NCBI GenBank assembly: GCA_964605235.1
Contig: CAZSBB010000055.1
Span: 1-30,525 of the forward strand
Direction: 5' to 3'
DNA length: 30,525 bases
Source: CAZSBB01 sp964605235
Lineage (GTDB): Bacteria; Planctomycetota; Phycisphaerae; Phycisphaerales; Phycisphaeraceae
Shown here: piece by piece, positions 23,157 to 30,525 of the stretch
Layout: each line of letters opens with the position of its first letter
How positions within the stretch are numbered: the stretch's first letter is position 1
Notes under the pieces: generated by a model
Told to the model about the DNA's origin: nothing
The model's database searches: none
Seen by the model: the letters and a program-made list of their open reading frames with translations, nothing else
Made by a program: the position numbers and the translations under genes

Positions 23157-24182
23157 GACCAGCACTCCTGCCTGAGGGCTGACGCCCGTTCCATCCCGCC
23201 CAGACACGCCCGGCAGCCTGACTACAATGTCGGGAATGTCGGGAGCCGGAACCTCTACTTGCCGTCATTCAGGACAACCTCGTCATGAATCCTGTTCCCG
23301 CTGCAGCGGTGAACCCGCTAGCAAGCGTGAGCAGGGGTGACATCGGTGACCTGAAGTCGGCATTCCGTCGAGTCCTGTACGCGGTGCGAAGCGGCGACGC
23401 CAGTCTGGCTAACTTCACACCACGAGTTGTTCGGGCAAGTTTTGGGGCGGGTGCTGGCCAGCAACGGCTTTGGCTGACCCGCGCTCGGCAGGGGGAGCGG
23501 CCTGGAACGGCTGACCCGGGCGTTGGCTCCTGACCTAATCATAGGTGATTTCAATCTGCCATAAAACCCAACAGATGCAGAATATTTGAATATGACATCT
23601 GGAAATCGGTTCAATCCTGACTTCTCTCAAGCACCTCCAGGGGGCAGATCACCCGGGGGCGCGGCATGACCTCCTGATTCCTGATCAGCCAAATAGACCA
23701 TTGCTGGCGCTGCGAATCTCCCCCCTCGGTGAGGCAAAGCACACAGAGGTGTGCTTCCGGTTTTGAACTGCGGTCGGCTAGCACCACCCGTCAGGTGCTG
23801 CTGCCTCAGCTTGCCATCCAAGACTGGCTACCCTACCCCTTGTCTGCCGGTTTCGCCAAGCTGAATCCCGGCTGCGGGTGGTGACTCTGCAACAGATGCT
23901 CGATTCGAGTTGAACATAAGCAACGGCGCGAATCGCCAAGGGAGCCGATCGGAAGGTTGCTCGAAAGGACAGGGGGAGCGTCCGCTGAGACTTGGCGGGA
24001 GGCTTGACCAGCAGCAGATAGATCGCGTCATGGCAGGCTGAGGTCGCCAGCGGACGAGGCGAAGTGCGACCTGCAGCAGCAGACCTGAGACTGCTGCAAC
24101 CCTGTGCCTCGAAGGCTTGGGGTTTCGAGGATCGAATGCTCTGTCGACCCGGGTGCTGCGGATGGAACTGGGCGGTGCAGGG
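23157..24182. other. 1-kb region without an intact gene
   Basis: Between gspE and pilT. No intact gene is supported: frames are short and their third positions are far less GC-rich than in the neighbouring genes. A local AT-rich patch lies at about 23535-23605. Structures seen: a perfect 8-base-stem hairpin at 23737-23756 (AAGCACAC, AGAG, GTGTGCTT), a weaker one at 23780-23799, a long-range pair GTCCGCTG at 23980-23987 with CAGCGGAC at 24048-24055, and TGCAGCAG at 24072-24079 with CTGCTGCA at 24091-24098. A possible nuclease-gene remnant is given separately. Confidence 0.6.
23478..23678 (+). pseudogene. Possible remnant of an endonuclease/exonuclease/phosphatase-family gene
   Basis: In the + frame read from 23478, after a stop at 23475-23477, a 28-residue piece includes LERLTRALAPDLIIGDFNLP (GDFN codons 23544-23555). 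This is the look of the metal-binding GDFN motif of the endonuclease/exonuclease/phosphatase fold, normally written 'PDLIVGDFNxP'. A TAA at 23562 follows directly, and the frame then reads NPTDAEYLNMTSGN to another stop at 23676-23678. The rest of the fold (SDH motif) was not found. A chance match of a short motif cannot be ruled out. Confidence 0.25.
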
Positions 24183-25328
24183 TCAGGCTGCGGTGCCGCC
24201 CTGTTTTTCCTCGCCCCCGCCGGCGGCGTCCGCCAGGGCGTCCCATTCGGTGCGGCCGACGGAACCGCCGGCTTCGTGGATGCGGATCGCCAGCCGCTCG
24301 GGATCACGGCTCTTGTCCATGGCGGCCTCGGCGCCGATGGTGCCTTTTTCGTACAGGTCCCAGATGTGGTCGTCGAGCAGGCGCATGCCGAATTTGCCGC
24401 CGGTCTGGATCATCGAGTCAATGCGGAAGGTTTTGTTTTCGCGGATGAGGTTGGCGATGGCGGGGGTGACGAGCATGAACTCGTAAGCCGCGACCACGCC
24501 GCCGTCGGTGCGCGGCATGAGCTGCTGACAGAGCACCGCGATGAGGGAGACGGAGAGCTGGGCGCGGGTCTGTTCCTGCTGATCGGTGGGGAAGGCGTCG
24601 ATCAGACGGTTGATGGTGCCGCCGGCGCTGTTGGTGTGCAGGGTGCCGTACACCAGGTGGCCGGTCTCGGCAGCGCTGATGGCGGAGCTGATGGTTTCCA
24701 GGTCGCGCATTTCGCCGACGAGAATCACGTCCGGGTCCTGACGCAGAGCGCGACGGATGGCTTCGGCGAAGCTGGGCACGTCCGAGTGCACCTCGCGCTG
24801 ATTGATGATCGACTTGTCGTGCGGGAAGTAGTATTCGATCGGGTCTTCGATGGTGATGATGTGGCGTTCGAGGTTCAGCCGGGTGTAGTTGATCATCGAC
24901 GCGAGCGTGGTGGTTTTGCCCGAGCCGGTGGGCCCGGTGACCAGGAACAACCCGCGCGGCCGGCGGACCAGTTCGCGCACGATGGTGGGCAGGCCGATCT
25001 GCTCGAAGGTCAGCAGATCGGAGGGAATGCGCCGCATGACGATGGCGATCGAGCCCTTCTGTTTGAACACGGCACAACGGAAGCGGGTGTCGCCCCAACT
25101 GATGGCGAAGTCCGAGCCGCCGTGTTCCTGCACATCCACTTCGGTGCGTTCGGGAGAAATCTGCTTCATCAGCGCCACGGTGTCGGCGGCTTCGAGCGGT
25201 TTGGTCTTGAGCTCGATCAGCCGACCTTTCATGCGCAAAGTCGGCGGCTTGCCCACGGTCAGGTGCAAGTCGCTGGCTTTTTGCTTGATGGCGGTGTCGA
25301 GCAGTCGGTCGATCTGAATCGTGGACAT
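24183..25328 (-). CDS. pilT: PilT-type retraction ATPase
   Basis: 381 residues. A hexameric ATPase that depolymerises type IV pili (twitching) or acts as a modulator of the assembly motor. Motifs: N-terminal SDLHLTVGKPP at 19-29, Walker A GPTGSGKT at 132-139, Asp box IEDPIEYYF, the PilT-specific AIRRALRQDPDV at 190-201, Walker B VILVGEMRD at 201-209 and His box GHLVYGTLHTNS at 223-234. No cysteine zinc module is present, as expected for PilT. The C-terminus ends in an Ala/Gly/Glu tail (about 355-381). AAGG lies about nine bases before the ATG. Its presence beside GspE/F/G-like genes blurs the line between secretion system and retractable pilus. Confidence 0.94.
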   Translation of the reverse strand: MSTIQIDRLLDTAIKQKASDLHLTVGKPPTLRMKGRLIELKTKPLEAADTVALMKQISPERTEVDVQEHGGSDFAISWGDTRFRCAVFKQKGSIAIVMRRIPSDLLTFEQIGLPTIVRELVRRPRGLFLVTGPTGSGKTTTLASMINYTRLNLERHIITIEDPIEYYFPHDKSIINQREVHSDVPSFAEAIRRALRQDPDVILVGEMRDLETISSAISAAETGHLVYGTLHTNSAGGTINRLIDAFPTDQQEQTRAQLSVSLIAVLCQQLMPRTDGGVVAAYEFMLVTPAIANLIRENKTFRIDSMIQTGGKFGMRLLDDHIWDLYEKGTIGAEAAMDKSRDPERLAIRIHEAGGSVGRTEWDALADAAGGGEEKQGGTAA

Positions 25329-25403
25329 GATGGCAACCTTGCGCTGGCGGGTGAAACGCGGCGTCCGGCCGCGGCGGGGGGCTGACGGCGCCCGCGGCGG
25401 GGA

Positions 25404-27194
<1,791 letters not shown>

Positions 27195-27251
27195 GTATGC
27201 TCCCGCGTGCTGGCGTCGGTGGCGTGGCAATCAGGACACGACTCCGAGGGA

Positions 27252-27280
27252 ATTATGGGGTGGTCCACCGCAAAAGGCAA
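27252..27280 (-). promoter_or_regulatory. Sigma70-type promoter for the pilB-pilT side of the locus
   Basis: Read on the minus strand: TTGCCT (27280-27275), exactly 17 bases, CATAAT (27257-27252). Expected start near 27245, about 50 bases before the pilB ATG at 27194. Confidence 0.65.
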
Positions 27281-27347
27281 CCGATGAGCGCGGCGTGTGA
27301 CGAACGTTGGAAGTTCGTGTGCCGGTCGTGACGCGCCGGAGAATGGC

Positions 27348-27376
27348 TTGACAAAGGCCGGCGCGGCTTGCAGAAT
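27348..27376 (+). promoter_or_regulatory. Strong sigma70-type promoter with consensus -35 box
   Basis: TTGACA at 27348-27353, exact 17-base spacer, CAGAAT at 27371-27376. It points towards the amphipathic-helix gene pair but lies about 280 bases from its ATG. Confidence 0.6.
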
Positions 27377-27662
27377 GCCCGTGGCGCGGCGGGCGGCGTT
27401 TTCCATTCAAGTCCCCCGCATATCTGGGTCGATGTATCTGGCGGTATTGCCTCTGATTGTCGGCGCCCCGGGGAACTGAGTTCGGCGTGGGGGCGGTCGG
27501 TCATTTCAAACCGCTTCCGGTAGCGTTGGGTCTGTGGGCGGAGTGAGAGCCATTTCAACGACCTCGCAGGTTGGTCCATGTGGTTATTGCTCGTGTTCAC
27601 GTTGATTGTTTCAGCGTGAGCCGTCGGCGGTGGTTATTTCATAGTGCAAGGAGATGTAGCTC

Positions 27663-28406
27663 ATGACGCAGACGAATGAGAGCCTGGAGCGCTCGGTAGC
27701 CCAGGCCCAGCAAAAGCTGGCGCAGTTGCGGGAACTGCAACGCGCCGCGCGTACGCAGGTGGTGCTGTTGGTGCTGGTGATCGTGGCGATCATGCTGGTG
27801 TTCGGCTTCCAGACCTATTCGCGCGTGCGGGCGAACTTCGCTTTCGAGCGGATGCAGGCAGCCTTCGCCGAGCGCTTGCCGCGGGTCGCGCAGCAGATGC
27901 AGAGCCGGGCGATCAACGCCCTGCGCGAAGCGGCGCCGACCTACCAGGAACTGGCGGCCGCGCGGTTGAAGGAGATCGCCCCCCAGCTGCGTGAAAAAGC
28001 CGAGACACGCTTCTCGGCGCTGCCCGAGGCCCTGCATGCGCAGATCTCCGAGCAGTTGCACGCCAGCGCCAACCGGGTGGCGGTGTCCATCCAGCAGCGC
28101 ACCAAAACCAAGTTCCCCTATCTGGCGGACCAGCGCGCCGAGGCGTTGGTGGAGCAGTTCGCCAAGGCGATCGATCGGCAGAGCAATGAATTTGTCGCCT
28201 ACGCCGACAAACTGTTCAGCCAGGAAGCCGCCAAGGTGGGCACCATCCTGACCCACTTTGAGCCGGTGCCGGTCAAGGACACCGCCGAGATCGAACTGGA
28301 GAAGAAGTTCGCACACGAACTGCTGATGTGGGTGGACTATGAAGTGCAGGCGATCGGCACCGCCGACGCGTTGAAAATGAACGTGCCGGTCAAATCCAGC
28401 GAATAA
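27663..28406 (+). CDS. Single-pass membrane protein with long amphipathic helices (pair member 1)
   Basis: 247 residues. A charged N-terminal helix (1-31, Gln/Glu/Ala-rich, coiled-coil-like) precedes one transmembrane segment at about 32-50 (TQVVLLVLVIVAIMLVFGF). The rest is almost entirely Ala/Gln/Glu/Arg-rich helix, with repeated patterns such as LREAAPTYQELAAARLKEIAPQLREKAETRF, here split at 100-118 and onward, much like apolipoprotein-type amphipathic helices. No signal cleavage site, no catalytic motif, no cysteine. AGGAG lies nine bases upstream of the ATG. It is followed by a second gene of the same layout. Function unknown; a membrane-anchored periplasmic scaffold is a guess. Confidence 0.75.
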   Translation: MTQTNESLERSVAQAQQKLAQLRELQRAARTQVVLLVLVIVAIMLVFGFQTYSRVRANFAFERMQAAFAERLPRVAQQMQSRAINALREAAPTYQELAAARLKEIAPQLREKAETRFSALPEALHAQISEQLHASANRVAVSIQQRTKTKFPYLADQRAEALVEQFAKAIDRQSNEFVAYADKLFSQEAAKVGTILTHFEPVPVKDTAEIELEKKFAHELLMWVDYEVQAIGTADALKMNVPVKSSE

Positions 28407-28508
28407 CCCGCGCCGCGGCGGGCGTCCAGCGATTTTCGCCGGCGCCGCCATCCTTCGTGTTCGCCTCTTTTACCCTTTCGCAAGTCAGCCAGACAGGAAT
28501 TGGTTCCC

Positions 28509-29231
28509 ATGAACGAACAGAACAACAACCTCGAAAAACAGGTGCAGGACCTGCACGCGGCCCTGGACGGCTTTGTCGCCGACGCCCAGCGCCGCAAGAA
28601 CGTTTCCCTGGTGGTGATGCTGGTGGTCATCGTGGCGATGGGCATCTACTTCTCCATCGCGTACAAGATGATCGCCCAGTTTGACGCCGAAACCGTCGCC
28701 ACGCTGGCGGAGGGGGAAGTCGAACTGCGCCTGGCGGGCTCCACCCGTGAAATTGCCGACCGCCTCAAGGAATACGCGCCCACCGCCATCGGTCAGGTCG
28801 AAAGCCTGGTGCTCCAGGTGCCTGACGCCGTCGCCGATGAGCTGATTGCCACCGTGGGGCAGATCATCACCGAACGCGCCCCCGAACTGGAAGAAACCTT
28901 GATTGCCCATCTCGAAGCCGGCTTGGAGGAAGCCCACGCCAAGCTGTCCAAAGATGGCAAGCAGGTGCCCGAGGAAGAGTTCAAGCAGGCCCTGGACGCC
29001 ATGGCGGAGCAGTACGGCAAGGAGCTGCGCCGCGTTGCCGATCAACTGCATCGCATGTATGCCCAGAACTCCAAGGAAATGCTGGATTACCTCAACGAAC
29101 TGGGCGCCAACCAGAACCTGACCGAACGCCAGCAGCGGCATCGCAAACTCATTGTGCTGCTGCTGAGCCTGCTGGAGAAGTATCACCAGGAGTCCGCCAA
29201 CAAGCCCGACGCGGTGATCAAAGTCGAATGA
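28509..29231 (+). CDS. Single-pass membrane protein with long amphipathic helices (pair member 2)
   Basis: 240 residues. Same plan as the preceding gene: N-terminal charged helix of 31 residues (NNLEKQVQDLHAALDGFVAD), one membrane segment at about 32-51 (VSLVVMLVVIVAMGIYFSI), then amphipathic helix to the end (IADRLKEYAPTAIGQVESLV; ERAPELEETLIAHLEAGLEE). Identity to member 1 is low by eye but the membrane segment begins at the same residue, so a tandem duplication is likely. AGGA lies ten bases before the ATG; a TTG nine bases further upstream is a less likely start. The gap between the pair is 102 bases. Function unknown. Confidence 0.75.
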   Translation: MNEQNNNLEKQVQDLHAALDGFVADAQRRKNVSLVVMLVVIVAMGIYFSIAYKMIAQFDAETVATLAEGEVELRLAGSTREIADRLKEYAPTAIGQVESLVLQVPDAVADELIATVGQIITERAPELEETLIAHLEAGLEEAHAKLSKDGKQVPEEEFKQALDAMAEQYGKELRRVADQLHRMYAQNSKEMLDYLNELGANQNLTERQQRHRKLIVLLLSLLEKYHQESANKPDAVIKVE

Positions 29232-29283
29232 TGTTTCGCTGAGTTGCGCGGACGCCGGCGACCACAACCCGGCGGGGGCGCTC

Positions 29284-29289
29284 TACAAT
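29284..29289 (+). promoter_or_regulatory. Candidate -10 box upstream of coaE
   Basis: TACAAT in the context CTCTACAATC, similar to other -10 boxes in the window. No matching -35 box was seen at 17 bases. The leader to coaE would be about 82 bases. Confidence 0.3.
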
Positions 29290-29377
29290 CTGCCCAGGTC
29301 CGACCCGGGCCACGGACGCGCCGCGCGGCGCTGCCGTGGCTTGGGGCGTTTCCATGCGGCAGGAAAGCGTCTTCATC

Positions 29378-30010
29378 ATGCCTCCCCAGCGGTTGGGTAA
29401 ACCCATCATCGGTTTGGCGGGCGGCATCGGGGCCGGCAAATCGCTGGTCGCCGACTGTCTGCGTCAGCGCCGCTGCGCCATCATCGACTCGGATCAATTG
29501 GCGCGGACGGCACTGGGCGATGCCGGCGTCCGGGGTGCGATCGTCCAGCGCTTTGGCGAGCAGGTGCTCGATGAGCAGGACCACATCAACCGCAGGCAAT
29601 TGGCGCGGTTGGTCTTTGCCGATGCCCGGGCACTGGCGGACCTGGAAGCGTTCATCCATCCCTGGGTGCATCAGCAGCGGCAGGTGCAACGGCAGGCGGC
29701 CCTGGCGGACGCGGCGGCGGTGGCGGTCGTGGAGGATTGTCCGCTGCTGTTTGAGAAAGGCATCGACCGCACCTGCGACTGCACCCTCTTCATCATGGCG
29801 GACCGGGCCCTGCGGCTGGAACGGGTGGCGCGCAGTCGGGGCTGGTCGGAGGCGGAACTGACAGCTCGGGAAAAAAATCAGTGGCAACTTGACATCAAGG
29901 CGGCGCGGGCCGATTATGTATTACAGAACAACGGTGATGCGGCCGCGTGTTGTCAGCAGGTCGCCCGCCTTCTTGCCCAGATCCTCCACCAGTATCAGTT
30001 GCAGGGGTAG
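29378..30010 (+). CDS. coaE: Dephospho-CoA kinase
   Basis: 210 residues, typical for the family. It phosphorylates the 3'-OH of dephospho-CoA, the last step of coenzyme A synthesis. Motifs: IIGLAGGIGAGKS P-loop (about 10-22), the IDSDQLAR substrate strand, IHPWV, then VEDCPLLFEKGIDRTCD in place of the usual 'vPLLfE', and the lid RSRGWSEAELTARE. An upstream in-frame ATG at 29354 is possible; 29378 is preferred because AGGAAAG lies ten bases before it and homology starts there. It is followed after 189 bases by a probable rho gene. Confidence 0.93.
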   Translation: MPPQRLGKPIIGLAGGIGAGKSLVADCLRQRRCAIIDSDQLARTALGDAGVRGAIVQRFGEQVLDEQDHINRRQLARLVFADARALADLEAFIHPWVHQQRQVQRQAALADAAAVAVVEDCPLLFEKGIDRTCDCTLFIMADRALRLERVARSRGWSEAELTAREKNQWQLDIKAARADYVLQNNGDAAACCQQVARLLAQILHQYQLQG

Positions 30011-30199
30011 ATGGCCGCACAGGGGTGCGCTCCATTGACCGGACCGATGTGGAGGGCTTTTTCAGCTTTCTTCCCGCGCAGGTTGCCTTCTTACCCGTTT
30101 GCATGACGCATATGTTCCGCCGGCACGGAGCGCCGGCCCCAACTCCAACCACTCCCCATTTGATTCCGCGCTCACCACGCGGCCCAGGAGAGAGCTTCC

Positions 30200-30525
30200 A
30201 TGGCCAAGACCGGCCCACGTAAACGTCGCACTGCCGCCGCCAATCCGGCCGAGATCGGCAACGAAGAAATGCAGAGTTCCGTCGCCACCGAGCAGGCGGA
30301 CACCAGCAGCGAAGAAACCGCTTCGTCCCCCGCAGCGTCCTCGGTGTCCTCCGAACCCGCCAGCACTGGCGAATCCAACCGTCAGCACACCGGCGGCAAT
30401 GGTGGAAATGGCAGCAACGGTGGGGCAACTTCAAGCAATGGGCCAGCTTCCGGGGGGGCCGCGTCCGGGGGGCCAACTTCCGGGGGGGGGAGCGCGGGCA
30501 GCGGGGACGCGGATCGTCGCGCCAG
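30200..30525 (+). CDS. rho: Probable transcription termination factor Rho, N-terminus only (runs off window)
   Basis: Open to the window end; 108 complete codons are visible. AGGAGAGAG lies about 8 bases before the ATG. The start is basic (MAKTGPRKRRTAAANP), followed by a Ser/Glu-rich stretch (about 24-56) and then a Gly/Asn/Ser-rich one (TGGNGGNGSNGGATSSNG, ASGGAASGGPTSGGG), clearly disordered. No folded Rho domain lies inside the window. The identification rests on the place next to coaE, a pairing I associate with planctomycete genomes, and on the known habit of Rho in several phyla to carry a long disordered insert before or within its N-terminal domain. Any other protein with a disordered start remains possible. 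Confidence 0.5.
   Translation, partial: MAKTGPRKRRTAAANPAEIGNEEMQSSVATEQADTSSEETASSPAASSVSSEPASTGESNRQHTGGNGGNGSNGGATSSNGPASGGAASGGPTSGGGSAGSGDADRRA

Larger units (their letters stand above)
27195..27662. other. Divergent regulatory region without a gene
   Basis: 468 bases between pilB (-) and the amphipathic-helix protein (+). It holds back-to-back promoter candidates (27252-27280 on the minus strand, 27348-27376 on the plus strand). A short + frame at 27375-27479 starts inside the -10 box and is not supported. The roughly 280 bases between the + promoter and the next ATG could be a long leader or a small RNA. Confidence 0.55.

Noticed and set aside
23223..23228. TACAAT as a + strand -10 box
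   Set aside because: No -35 box at a proper distance and no supported gene downstream.
23285..23533. An 82-residue + frame with an AGGA near its ATG
   Set aside because: Third codon positions are only about 60 percent GC by eye, well below the real genes, and no motif is seen. A better nuclease-like match lies in another frame of the same stretch.
27375..27479. A 34-residue + frame after the strong promoter
   Set aside because: Its ATG lies inside the -10 box, so the transcript would not contain it.
28408..28423. Hairpin CCCGC/GCGGG between the amphipathic-helix genes as a terminator
   Set aside because: Short stem and no T-run; the next gene follows without its own clear promoter.
30119..30137. 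Hairpin GCCGGC/GCCGGC in the leader of the probable rho gene as an attenuator
   Set aside because: A six-base GC stem is common by chance in this sequence, and no competing structure or T-run was found.

Overview
The window looks like a piece of a high-GC chromosome from a planctomycete, most likely of the Phycisphaerae or a close relative. This is inference from gene content. The grounds are a formylglycine-generating enzyme, zinc-ribbon and polytopic membrane proteins of unknown role, a type II secretion/type IV pilus-like set with very large pseudopilins, a coaE gene followed by what looks like rho with a long disordered N-terminus, and many dispersed palindromic repeats. No rRNA or tRNA gene was seen. 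Because third codon positions are so GC-rich, several very long antisense open frames exist; they are shadows.

Layout. 1-6.3 kb: a membrane-anchored OB-fold protein (-), holB (+), an acetyl-CoA acetyltransferase (-), an unknown 8-helix membrane protein (-), a zinc-ribbon membrane protein (+) and a formylglycine-generating enzyme (+). 6.3-11.3 kb: nuoC, a small charged protein, a DUF456 membrane protein (-), a secreted HEAT-repeat protein with an embedded receiver-like domain, and nuoB. The two complex I genes are about 3.8 kb apart, and each has its own good sigma70-type promoter. 11.3-11.8 kb: a non-coding stretch packed with six hairpins.

11.8-27.2 kb, all on the minus strand: a secretion/pilus-type machine. 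In order of transcription it holds a PilB/GspE-type ATPase, PilT, a gene-poor 1-kb gap with a possible nuclease remnant, a second GspE-type ATPase, GspF/PilC, and six pseudopilin-like genes in the classical order G-(G')-H-I-J-K. The last is a 1107-residue GspK-like protein. No secretin, GspC/L/M/N or prepilin peptidase lies in the window. Five of the six pseudopilin-like proteins carry calcium-loop-like acidic motifs.

27.2-30.5 kb (+): a tandem pair of single-pass amphipathic-helix proteins, coaE, and the start of a probable rho that runs off the window.

Two families of dispersed palindromes run through the window. One has long arms beginning CACCACCGAGRCACAGAG (3 copies, two of them inside the secretion operon at the E/F and F/G joints). 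The other is a short REP-like hairpin with core TTAGCCCCCGGC (5 copies, two as an inverted doublet).
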